A stretch of 64,000 nt of DNA from Clostridium sp. CM027. GTDB taxonomy: Bacteria > Bacillota > Clostridia > Clostridiales > Clostridiaceae. Below the pieces are notes generated by a model. The model saw nothing but the letters and a program-made list of their open reading frames with translations, made no database searches and was not told where the DNA came from. Positions 55,308 through 63,573 of the stretch are shown in pieces; position 1 is the stretch's first letter; each line of letters begins with the position of its first letter. The stretch spans positions 372,001-436,000 of the forward strand of contig NZ_CP077725.1 of assembly GCF_024730565.1 (NCBI RefSeq), given 5' to 3'. The translations under genes and the position numbers were made by a program.

Positions 55308-57320
55308 TTGAAATCCACTACGTATTTACTGTTTATTCTGCTGTTCCCACTTATTAGTTCTTTAATAGGCTACATTATAGGCATGAAAAATGAAAAATAT
55401 AGAGATATCTTTAATATTGTAATGACTGCCATTGTATTTGTGGTTACTACTATATTATATAAATATGTTGTAGTACAGCCAATAGAGCTATCTATACCTT
55501 ATATTATGGGTACAGGCCTTCATTTAAAATTGGATATGTTTAGGTATGTTTTTGTCTGGCTTACAGCTATGATATGGTTTTTAACTACAATATATTCAAC
55601 ACAGTATTTAAAAAATCCTAAAAATAGGAATAGATATTATCTGTTTTTTATGTTAACTCTAGCGAGTACTATTGGAATTTTCATATCAGAAAACTTCTTA
55701 AATTTGTTTACTTTCTTCGAAATTATGTCGTTTACATCATATGCTTTAATAATTAACGATGAAGATGATTATTCGCATGATGCAGGAAATACTTACATTA
55801 TAATGGCAGTAACTGGTGGTCTTATTTTGCTTATGGGATTATTTTTGCTGTATAATTATACTCAAACATTAGATATTAGTGAACTTAGAGCTTGCGTAAG
55901 CAAGTTAGGTGATGTAAAGTATCTTATCGTAACTCTAATTATTATAGGGTTTGGTGTAAAAGCAGGAATGGTACCATTACACATATGGTTACCGAAGGCA
56001 TATCCTGCAGCGCCAACGCCTGCAACTATTGTTTTATCTGCAGTTTTAGCGAAGACCGGTATATTTGGAATTATATTAACTATTGAAGTAATTATGAGTG
56101 GAGATTTTATGATTTCAATTATTATTCTAGTGATAGGTCTTCTAAATATGTTCATTGGTGGTTTTCTAGCCATGATGCAGAGAAACATAAAAAGAATTCT
56201 TGCATATAGTAGCATGAGTCAAATTGGCTATATTCTTGTTGGAATAGGATTAATAGGGGTTTTGAAAGAGCATAGAACTATAGCTATTTATGGTACAATG
56301 TATCATGTTATAAATCATGGAATTTTTAAAGCCTTATTATTTATGGGCACAGGAACCATATATTTGGTGCTAAATGAGGTTAGCATAAATAAAATTGGTG
56401 GCTTTGGAATTAATAAACATGCATTAAAGATAATGTTTTTTATAGGCGTTCTATCGGTAATAGGGATGCCTGGTTTTAATGGATTCACTAGTAAAACAAT
56501 GCTGCATGAGGCACTTATCGAAGCGGAGCATATGTATGGGGGGGTGTTTTTTAAAACATGTGAAATTGTGTTTATAATAAGTAGTAGCTTTACTGTAGCC
56601 TATTTACTGAAAATATTTGTAGCTGTATTTATAGAAAAAAGCAATCAAAATATTGAAAAGGTAAAGGCAAAGATAACTAAAATGACACTTTTACCAATGG
56701 TTATATTTAGTTTAATGAGTATTTATATTGGACTTAATCCAAGTGTAATCTTACATGTGCTAGATAAAGCTTTAAAGCCATTTGGAAATGCTGAGCCAAT
56801 AGCCGTGGATTTCTACACTTTAAATAATATTAAAAGCTCCTTTATAATAATATTAATTGGTATCGTAATTTATATGGGATTTATAAGAAAAGTGTTAAAA
56901 AAAGGGGAAGGTACTAATTGGTATTATGTGAACCCAACTTTAAATTGGATAAGTTTAGAAAAACATATATATAAGCCTCTAGGAAAAGGTATTATTTTTA
57001 TTAGTTGCTTTATTTTTCATATAATTGATCGCTTAGTAGTTAACAGTGTTACTTTTATAGGGAGAAGTATTGATTCAATTAATAAAAGGGAAATCGATTA
57101 TGGAAAAGCTATTATAAGAAGGATGAGAAGCGTATTCATCAATTTATTTAATACTCAAGATATTAATAATTGCAAAATTGAGATGGCAGAGGAAAAGTCA
57201 GAAATTATAAATGTAAAATCAAAAATAGAAGAAATAGGGTATAACATGAATAGTTTAACTTACTCACTATTTATATTTGGTATATTACTCGTAGTGTGTT
57301 TGTTATTTTTAATGTCCTAA
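55308..57320 (+). CDS. Mrp-type ion-pump subunit 3 with C-terminal extension (MnhA/NuoL-like)
   Basis: 670 residues, TTG start after AAGGAGGG. The ND2/4/5 core (about 1-480) has ENFLNLFTFFEIMSFTSYALII (conserved Glu about 144), GFGVKAGMVPLHIWLPKAYP (Lys) and LAKTGIFGI. A C-terminal extension (about 510-670) includes amphipathic sequence and a final membrane helix, recalling the lateral helix and anchor of NuoL-like subunits. It takes the place of the large MrpA subunit, whose NuoJ-like part is encoded separately. Last gene of the operon; a bidirectional terminator follows. Confidence 0.87.
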   Translation: MKSTTYLLFILLFPLISSLIGYIIGMKNEKYRDIFNIVMTAIVFVVTTILYKYVVVQPIELSIPYIMGTGLHLKLDMFRYVFVWLTAMIWFLTTIYSTQYLKNPKNRNRYYLFFMLTLASTIGIFISENFLNLFTFFEIMSFTSYALIINDEDDYSHDAGNTYIIMAVTGGLILLMGLFLLYNYTQTLDISELRACVSKLGDVKYLIVTLIIIGFGVKAGMVPLHIWLPKAYPAAPTPATIVLSAVLAKTGIFGIILTIEVIMSGDFMISIIILVIGLLNMFIGGFLAMMQRNIKRILAYSSMSQIGYILVGIGLIGVLKEHRTIAIYGTMYHVINHGIFKALLFMGTGTIYLVLNEVSINKIGGFGINKHALKIMFFIGVLSVIGMPGFNGFTSKTMLHEALIEAEHMYGGVFFKTCEIVFIISSSFTVAYLLKIFVAVFIEKSNQNIEKVKAKITKMTLLPMVIFSLMSIYIGLNPSVILHVLDKALKPFGNAEPIAVDFYTLNNIKSSFIIILIGIVIYMGFIRKVLKKGEGTNWYYVNPTLNWISLEKHIYKPLGKGIIFISCFIFHIIDRLVVNSVTFIGRSIDSINKREIDYGKAIIRRMRSVFINLFNTQDINNCKIEMAEEKSEIINVKSKIEEIGYNMNSLTYSLFIFGILLVVCLLFLMS

Positions 57321-57348
57321 AAAAAGCAAATGTTAATTTGCTTTTTTT
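57319..57348. terminator. Bidirectional terminator between convergent operons
   Basis: AAAAAAAGCAAAT (57319-57331) and ATTTGCTTTTTTT (57336-57348) form a perfect palindrome, suited to end the Mrp operon on the plus strand and the alcohol dehydrogenase gene on the minus strand. Confidence 0.88.
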
Positions 57349-57356
57349 TAAAATAT

Positions 57357-58457
57357 TTATAATTTGAAACTATTCTTATAAATATTTAGTATATCTTCTC
57401 GCTTTACAGGTGTGGGATGATTTTTTAACTTATTATTGTTTAAGGCCATTTTGTCACTATAAGAACATACGTCTTCATAAGTTACACTATTTACATCACC
57501 AAGCATAGAGTTTAGAAAATAGCCAAGTTCATCTAAATTCTCTAGGGTTAATAGATATAAAATCTTTTTAACTTTACTTTTATCATCGCAAAATTCTAAA
57601 TATGACTTTAAAAGTATTCCATTTGCTTTCCCATGAGGTATATTATGAAAATATGTAAGAGCATAACCCATTCCATGTGGAAGAGATGTTCCAGATTGCG
57701 CTATAACCATACCAGCTAAAGTAGAAGCTACCATTAGTTTTTTTCTTATAGTGTAGGTGAAATCCTTTTCTTTTATCATATTTAGACATTCACCAAATAA
57801 TTTTAATCCCTTTTCTGCTAAAGCATCACTTAATATACTTGCGTTTGTTGACAAATATCCTTCTATTAAATGTGATAAAGCGTCTACTGAAGTATTAATA
57901 GTTATTTTTTCTGGTAAAAACATTAGATATTTTACATCCAGCAGAGCATATTCAGGAAATATTCTTTGACATATACCATGCTTTGTTTGTAGTTCATTAT
58001 CTGTAACTATAGAATAAGGAGTTGTTTCAGTTCCTGTTCCAGCTGTTGTTGGCACGGCAATTATAGGTATAGATTTTAAATTTGGGCTTTCAAATAAATT
58101 ACATATTGTATCATTTGGGTTATTTATGAGCACACCGGCTGCCTTTGCGGCATCAATGGGAGATCCCCCTCCGATTCCAATAATGAAATTAGATTTTTGT
58201 AATATTCCAAGTTTTGCAATGGCTTCTACAGTTTCTAAAGAGGGATTTTCTTCTACATTATTAAAAACATCATATTTAATTCCCTCTTTTTTCAGCGCAT
58301 TAGTAACATCTTTTAATGAACCATTAGTGATTGAAGAGGTTTTACCAGTAACAATTAAAGCTTTTTCTCCATAATTACAAAATAAATTGCTATTTTTTAG
58401 TACTACGTCTTCATCTAGTAATATTTTTGTTGGCATGTAGTAATTAGTAAAGTTCAT
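57357..58457 (-). CDS. Iron-containing alcohol dehydrogenase
   Basis: 366-residue member of the iron-dependent (group III) dehydrogenase family. Start is the ATG ending at 58457, 8 nt after AAGGAGG; the longer frame adds 25 atypical residues. N-terminal Rossmann-like NAD(P) domain with GIGGGSPIDAAKAAG (about 92-106) and PTTAGTGTETTPYSI. The C-terminal iron ligands are Asp in DALSHLIEGYLS (about 189) and His residues in this helix, GTSLPHGMGYAL and FHNIPHGKANGILL. Physiological substrate is unknown; butanol or 1,3-propanediol type enzymes belong here. Single gene, convergent with the Mrp operon. Confidence 0.9.
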   Translation of the reverse strand: MNFTNYYMPTKILLDEDVVLKNSNLFCNYGEKALIVTGKTSSITNGSLKDVTNALKKEGIKYDVFNNVEENPSLETVEAIAKLGILQKSNFIIGIGGGSPIDAAKAAGVLINNPNDTICNLFESPNLKSIPIIAVPTTAGTGTETTPYSIVTDNELQTKHGICQRIFPEYALLDVKYLMFLPEKITINTSVDALSHLIEGYLSTNASILSDALAEKGLKLFGECLNMIKEKDFTYTIRKKLMVASTLAGMVIAQSGTSLPHGMGYALTYFHNIPHGKANGILLKSYLEFCDDKSKVKKILYLLTLENLDELGYFLNSMLGDVNSVTYEDVCSYSDKMALNNNKLKNHPTPVKREDILNIYKNSFKL

Positions 58458-58873
58458 AGTATATCCTCCTTTTATAATAATATATTTTGTGTATATTATA
58501 GCATTAGATACATCAAAATAAAAACAAGTCAAATCTATTAGTAATTGAAGTTGTTAATAATGCAATATATTTTCTTGGAAATATATTGCATTATTAACGG
58601 TGTTTGTGTTTTAAAATGAAAAATAATTTTTCAACAATTGATTTTTTATTAATATACTATATAATTATCCGTGAAGACTTATTTATATATATATTAATTT
58701 TAATTTTAAATCAATTTTATTTCATAATAGATTATGAAATGTGGTTAGAAATATTTGGTGAAAAATACATTTATAGTGATATTCATTTATTAAGTGGAAT
58801 TTAGCTTATGAAATTTTTTTAATAGGAGATATATATTTATACAGTGACTAAAATAATATTAGGAAGTGATATA
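58458..58873. other. Intergenic region between alcohol dehydrogenase and rluB
   Basis: It contains a perfect 20-bp inverted repeat (58553-58598) and AT-rich sequence. A 66-codon frame at 58604-58804 is present but has no ribosome site or recognisable motif. TATAAT and TTTATT elements on the minus strand near 58495-58525 could be the alcohol dehydrogenase promoter. Confidence 0.55.
58553..58598. repeat. Perfect 20-bp inverted repeat
   Basis: GTTAATAATGCAATATATTT (58553-58572) and its exact complement (58579-58598) have a 6-nt loop. No T run follows on either strand, so it is not an ordinary terminator. The GTTAAT-ATGCA string recalls the core of the dispersed repeat. Confidence 0.8.
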
Positions 58874-59584
58874 GTGGAAGAACGATTGCAAAAATTCATG
58901 GCGAGCTGTGGTGTTGCTTCACGAAGAAAATGTGAGGAAATAATTACAGCAGGAAGGGTAAAAGTAAATGATTTAATGGTTACAGAACTTGGTCATAAAG
59001 TTGACCCTGAAAAAGATAGGGTACATGTGGATAATAAAATTATCAATATGGAAGAAAACAAAGTTTACATTGCACTAAATAAACCAGAAGGGATAGTATC
59101 TACTGTAAAGGACGAAAAAGAAAGAAAAACTATTCTAGATTTGGTGAAGGTAAAAGAAAGAATATATCCCATAGGACGGTTAGACTATGATACATGCGGT
59201 TTAATTATATTAACGAATGATGGAGATATCTATAATAAGGTTATTCACCCAAGACAAGCAATCAACAAAGTTTATTTAGCAATACTAGAAGGATGTCCAA
59301 ATGAAGAAGAAATATCTAAGTTCTGTAATGGGATAGATATTGAAGGATACATTACAGCGAAAGCGGATCTTCAAATAAATAAGAGGGTTGGATTCAACTG
59401 CAGGGTTACAATTACTATACATGAAGGAAAAAATCGCCAAATCAGAAAAATGTGTGATGCAATAGGACATCCAGTTATTGCATTAAAAAGAGTTTCTGTG
59501 GGCAATATTTTATTAGGCGATATGGAAAAGGGTTCATGGAGAAACTTGACTGAAGATGAAATAAAATATTTGAAAAATCTATAA
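58874..59584 (+). CDS. rluB: Pseudouridine synthase RluB/RsuA family
   Basis: 236 residues from the GTG at 58874, 8 nt after AGGAAG; a GTG at 58844 is upstream of the site. N-terminal S4 domain (MEERLQKFMASCGVASRRKCEE, 1-60), then catalytic domain with YIALNKPEGIVST and PIGRLDYDTCGLIILTNDGD (catalytic Asp about 107), and HEGKNRQIRKMCDAIGHPVIALKR. It modifies 23S rRNA or, less likely, 16S rRNA. It stands apart from the scpA-scpB genes, its frequent neighbours. Confidence 0.93.
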   Translation: MEERLQKFMASCGVASRRKCEEIITAGRVKVNDLMVTELGHKVDPEKDRVHVDNKIINMEENKVYIALNKPEGIVSTVKDEKERKTILDLVKVKERIYPIGRLDYDTCGLIILTNDGDIYNKVIHPRQAINKVYLAILEGCPNEEEISKFCNGIDIEGYITAKADLQINKRVGFNCRVTITIHEGKNRQIRKMCDAIGHPVIALKRVSVGNILLGDMEKGSWRNLTEDEIKYLKNL

Positions 59585-59667
59585 TTAAATGATGCATTTT
59601 ATGTGGGACATGAAGGAGTTTTTCATTTTATTTGGTTGGAATTAACATAGAAAGGATTGAGTTAGTT

Positions 59668-60540
59668 ATGGAAAACAGCAAACAAGATTTAATGAGGTCT
59701 ATTCAAATCAAGTTTCCACGGTTAAGCAAGGGGCAAAAATTAATAGCAGAATATATTTTAAAACACTATGATAAGGCAGCATTTATGACCGCAGCCAAAT
59801 TAGGTACTAGTGTAGGAGTAAGTGAATCTACTGTTGTAAGATTTGCTAATGAGTTAGATTTCACTGGTTATCCAAAACTACAGAAAGCTCTTCAAGAATT
59901 AATTAAAAACAAACTAACTACCGTTCAAAGAATTGAGTTGTCTAACGACTTCATTACGCAAGAAAATGCATTAAAAGGTGTATTAAAAGCTGATATGGAA
60001 AATATTAGAGCTACTCTGGAGAAGATTAATTATAAAACTTTTGAGGAGATAGTAAATTCACTATTTAAGGCTGAAAGAATATACATAATCGGGCTTAGAA
60101 GTTCATCTGCATTAGCAGAATTTTTGGGTTTTTATTTAAATCTTATTTTAGATAATGTTAAGGTTGTAGCATATGGTGTCAGCGATATATTTGAGCAGAT
60201 GCTTAATGTTAATGAAAAAGACGTAGTAATTGGAATAGGGTTTCCAAGGTACGCAACAAGAACAGTTGAAGCTTTGGCTTTTGCTAAAAGTAGAAATGCT
60301 AATGTTGTAGCAATTACAGATGGTTTATTATCTCCACTAGCTGCTAAAGCCGACTATACATTAATAGCTCAAAGTAATATGGCTTCATTTGTTGATTCTT
60401 TAGTAGCGCCACTCAGTGTAATAAACGCATTAATTATTGCTGTGGGATTAAGAGAAAAAGAAAAAATTTCAAGGACATTTTCTAATTTGGAGACCGTATG
60501 GGAAGAATATCAAGTTTATTCTTATAAAGATAAAGATTAG
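59668..60540 (+). CDS. RpiR/MurR-family transcriptional regulator
   Basis: 290 residues from the ATG at 59668; upstream TTG at 59632 is in frame but lacks a ribosome site. N-terminal HTH_6 domain (about 5-82) with LSKGQKLIAEYILKHYDKAAF and GTSVGVSESTVVRFANELDFTGYPKLQKAL. A C-terminal SIS sugar-phosphate-binding domain follows (about 120-260), with IYIIGLRSSSALAEFLGFYLN and VVIGIGFPRYATRTVEALAFAK. No sugar gene is adjacent, so the ligand is unknown. It precedes gdhA but there is a 189-nt gap with a promoter-like region. Confidence 0.88.
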   Translation: MENSKQDLMRSIQIKFPRLSKGQKLIAEYILKHYDKAAFMTAAKLGTSVGVSESTVVRFANELDFTGYPKLQKALQELIKNKLTTVQRIELSNDFITQENALKGVLKADMENIRATLEKINYKTFEEIVNSLFKAERIYIIGLRSSSALAEFLGFYLNLILDNVKVVAYGVSDIFEQMLNVNEKDVVIGIGFPRYATRTVEALAFAKSRNANVVAITDGLLSPLAAKADYTLIAQSNMASFVDSLVAPLSVINALIIAVGLREKEKISRTFSNLETVWEEYQVYSYKDKD

Positions 60541-60575
60541 GATGATTAGTATGAGATAAGTGGATATAAATATTT

Positions 60576-60605
60576 GCTTTTTATTTTAAAATATAATTAT
60601 AATTC
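60576..60605 (+). promoter_or_regulatory. Possible gdhA promoter
   Basis: TTGCTT, an 18-nt spacer and TATAAT lie about 130 nt before gdhA. A 12-bp AT palindrome (60662-60673 with 60680-60691) lies between this site and the gene. The region is very AT-rich, so the assignment is moderate. Confidence 0.45.
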
Positions 60606-60729
60606 TTTAAATGAGGAAGAAATAGTGCATACTATAAATTATGTGCAAAGTAGTAGCAATCTAATATATATATACATACATATATATATTAAATTCAAAT
60701 AAAACATTAATTTAAGGAGGAAATAAATT

Positions 60730-62082
60730 ATGGAAGTAAAAGAATATATAGAGCAAGTATTAGAAAATGTTAAAAAGAGAAATCCTAATGAACCTGAATT
60801 TTTACAAACAGTTGAAGAAGTTTTAGGATCTTTAGGACCAGTTTTAGAAAAACATCCAGAGTATATTGAAGCAAACCTTTTAGAAAGATTCTGTGAACCT
60901 GAAAGACAAATGATGTTTAGGGTTCCATGGATAGATGATGCAGGCGTTACACAGGTTAACCGTGGTTTTAGAGTGCAATTTAATGGATGTATAGGACCAT
61001 TTAAAGGCGGTTTAAGATTTCATCCTTCAGTTTATATTGGAATCATTAAATTTCTAGGATTTGAACAAGTGTTAAAGAATTCATTAACTGGACTTCCAAT
61101 AGGTGGAGGTAAAGGTGGTTCTGATTTCGATCCAAAAGGGAAATCAGATGCTGAGATAATGCGATTCTGCCAAAGCTTTATGACTGAACTTTACAGATAT
61201 ATAGGGCCAGATGTTGACGTTCCAGCTGGAGACATTGGTGTTGGAGGACGAGAAATTGGCTATTTATATGGACAATACAGAAGGATTAAAGGAACTTTTC
61301 AAAATGGAGTTATTACAGGAAAAGGGTTAGCGTATGGCGGAAGTTTAATAAGACCACAAGCTACAGGTTTTGGGATAGCTTATTTCTGTGAAGAAATGCT
61401 TAAACATGAAGGGCTAGATTTTAAAGGTAAAACAGTAGCTACTTCGGGTTTCGGAAACGTTGCTTGGGGTGTTTGCACAAAAGTTGCTGATTTAGGTGGT
61501 AAAGTAGTTACACTTTCAGGTCCAGACGGATATATATACGATCCAAATGGAATAACAGGAGAGAAAATAGATTACTTAGTTGAAATGTTAAGGGTAAATA
61601 AAGGCTCGAGAGTTAAGGACTATGCTGACAAGTATGATGTTGAATTCCATGCTGGAGAAAAACCATGGAATGTAAAAGTTGATATAGTAATACCGTGTGC
61701 TACACAAAACGATATCAATATAGAGCATGCTAAACAAATAGTCGCAAATGGAATAAAATTTGTTTGTGAAGGTGCTAACATGCCATGTACTAACGAAGCA
61801 GTTGACTACTTCTTAGAAAAGGGCGTTAATGTAGGACCATCTAAGGCTGCAAATGCAGGCGGAGTTGCTACATCAGCACTTGAAATGAGTCAAAATAGCA
61901 TGAGACTATCATGGACGGCTGAAGAAGTTGATGAAAAATTACATGAAATTATGATTAATATATACAAAAATTGTAAAGATGCTTCAGAAGAATTTGGATT
62001 TGGTTATAATCTAGTTTCAGGAGCTAACATCGCAGGATTTGTTAAAGTTGCAGAAGCAATGCACGCACAAGGAAATTATTAA
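60730..62082 (+). CDS. gdhA: NAD(P)-dependent glutamate dehydrogenase
   Basis: 450 residues, the hexameric 50-kDa class. It interconverts glutamate and 2-oxoglutarate plus ammonia. Substrate and catalytic regions are complete: GPFKGGLRFHPSVYIGIIKF (Lys about 95), LTGLPIGGGKGGSDFDPKGKSD (catalytic Lys about 125), DVDVPAGDIGVGGREIGYLYG and the Rossmann segment VATSGFGNVAWGV (about 237-249). AAGGAGG precedes the ATG. Coenzyme choice cannot be told with certainty; clostridial homologs used in glutamate fermentation are NAD-linked. A terminator follows. Confidence 0.96.
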   Translation: MEVKEYIEQVLENVKKRNPNEPEFLQTVEEVLGSLGPVLEKHPEYIEANLLERFCEPERQMMFRVPWIDDAGVTQVNRGFRVQFNGCIGPFKGGLRFHPSVYIGIIKFLGFEQVLKNSLTGLPIGGGKGGSDFDPKGKSDAEIMRFCQSFMTELYRYIGPDVDVPAGDIGVGGREIGYLYGQYRRIKGTFQNGVITGKGLAYGGSLIRPQATGFGIAYFCEEMLKHEGLDFKGKTVATSGFGNVAWGVCTKVADLGGKVVTLSGPDGYIYDPNGITGEKIDYLVEMLRVNKGSRVKDYADKYDVEFHAGEKPWNVKVDIVIPCATQNDINIEHAKQIVANGIKFVCEGANMPCTNEAVDYFLEKGVNVGPSKAANAGGVATSALEMSQNSMRLSWTAEEVDEKLHEIMINIYKNCKDASEEFGFGYNLVSGANIAGFVKVAEAMHAQGNY

Positions 62083-62105
62083 TTCTTACGTATATATTTC
62101 AAAGA

Positions 62106-62140
62106 GAATCCTTTTAGGGGGATTCCCTTTTTTATTTTTT
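62106..62140 (+). terminator. Terminator after gdhA
   Basis: GAATCC (62106-62111) pairs with GGATTC (62120-62125), flanked by purine and CCCTTTTTT, with a long T run. Confidence 0.8.
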
Positions 62141-62281
62141 TATTTTTTAGTTATATAAAAGAGTGTGATATAATAGAATGCATATATTTATTTGAAATAC
62201 GGTGTTTATTTTTAAATGAGGTTGAATAAATTAATGTATTATATTAATTTATAATTGTAAGTATTATAAGGGAGTGATTAG

Positions 62282-63508
62282 GTGGCAAAAGTAGTTATTA
62301 TTGGAGGAGGACCAGCAGGTATGATGGCAGCTGTTACAGCTTCATCAAAACATGATGTGGTACTCATTGAAAAAAATGAAAAATTAGGAAGAAAACTTTA
62401 TATAACTGGGAAAGGTAGATGCAATATTACAAATGCGAAGGATATTGGTGATTTTTTTGAACATATACCATGTAATCCTCATTTTTTATATAGTTCTTTA
62501 TATTCCTTTACTAATGAAGATACAATGAATTTTTTTAAAGAATTAGGAGTTAACCTTAAGGTTGAAAGAGGAGATAGAGTATTTCCGCAGTCAGATAAGT
62601 CTTCGGATATAATAAAAGCGTTTAATATGGAATTAAAAAATAAAAATGTTAAAGTGCAATTAAACTCAAAAGTTAAAAAGTTAGTTAGGGATAATCAGAA
62701 GATTGTCGGAGTACAGCTTGCTGATGGAAGTTATGTTTATGGAGATTACTTTATATTATGTACCGGTGGTTTATCATATCCACAAACGGGATCATCTGGT
62801 GAAGGTTTATCTTATACTCGTTCTTTAGGACACAATATAATTAAACCTAAAGCATCACTTGTACCAATAGAATTTGATGAAACGTGGGTTTCGGATTTAC
62901 AGGGTCTCTCTCTAAAAAATGTAGAATTAAAAATTACTAATAGTAAGAATAAGAGTCTATATAAAGAGTTTGGGGAAATGCTTTTTACCCATTATGGTGC
63001 TTCAGGACCTATTGTATTAAGTGCAAGTAGTTTTATAAAAGAAGGAGAAAAATTTAAGGCTGTGATAAATCTTAAGCCAGCATTAAGTGAAGTTGAACTT
63101 GATAAGCGAGTTCAAAGTGATTTCTTGAAATATGCAAACAAAGCTTTTAAAAATTCATTAGATGATTTACTTCCTAGAAAAATGATTAATACGATAATTC
63201 AACTATCTAATATTGATGAAGATAAAAAAGTGAATTCTATTACTAAAGAAGAAAGAAAAACCGTAGTAAATTTGCTTCAAAATTTAACGTTTAATATTAA
63301 GGGCCTTCGCCCAATAGAAGAAGCAATTATAACTAGTGGTGGAGTAGATACTTTAGAGATAGATGCTTCTACCATGAAATCAAAAAAAATTGATAATCTT
63401 TATTTTGCAGGTGAAATGATAGATGTAGATGCATATACAGGAGGTTATAACCTTCAAATAGCATTATCAACAGGGAATTTAGCTGGGAGTAATGTAGGGG
63501 AAAATTAA
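62282..63508 (+). CDS. NAD(P)/FAD-dependent oxidoreductase, HI0933/YhiN family
   Basis: 408 residues, GTG start after GGGAGTG. An N-terminal FAD-binding Rossmann motif IIGGGPAGMMAAVTAS (about 6-21) is followed by EKNEKLGRKLYITGKGRCNITN, the family signature. The second region is CTGGLSYPQTGSSGEG. The C-terminal FAD site is LYFAGEMIDVDAYTGGYNLQIALSTG (about 375-400). Its substrate is not established. It is placed upstream of cmk, as in many clostridia. Confidence 0.92.
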   Translation: MAKVVIIGGGPAGMMAAVTASSKHDVVLIEKNEKLGRKLYITGKGRCNITNAKDIGDFFEHIPCNPHFLYSSLYSFTNEDTMNFFKELGVNLKVERGDRVFPQSDKSSDIIKAFNMELKNKNVKVQLNSKVKKLVRDNQKIVGVQLADGSYVYGDYFILCTGGLSYPQTGSSGEGLSYTRSLGHNIIKPKASLVPIEFDETWVSDLQGLSLKNVELKITNSKNKSLYKEFGEMLFTHYGASGPIVLSASSFIKEGEKFKAVINLKPALSEVELDKRVQSDFLKYANKAFKNSLDDLLPRKMINTIIQLSNIDEDKKVNSITKEERKTVVNLLQNLTFNIKGLRPIEEAIITSGGVDTLEIDASTMKSKKIDNLYFAGEMIDVDAYTGGYNLQIALSTGNLAGSNVGEN

Positions 63509-63514
63509 TGCTAC

Positions 63515-63535
63515 TTCCAGTAGCAAATTAATGCT
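63515..63535 (+). repeat. Small hairpin between the flavoprotein gene and cmk
   Basis: GCTACT-tcc-AGTAGC flanked by TAAT and ATTA, with a direct repeat AAATTAATGCTA just before and after. It is not a terminator (no T run). Confidence 0.5.
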
Positions 63536-63573
63536 ATTAAAACTAGCAGTTTTATAAACGAGGGGTGAAGAGT

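Noticed and set aside
58604-58804. 66-codon frame (hydrophobic, Ile/Phe/Tyr-rich)
   Set aside because: No ribosome-binding site, no recognisable motif, and composition expected of random AT-rich DNA.
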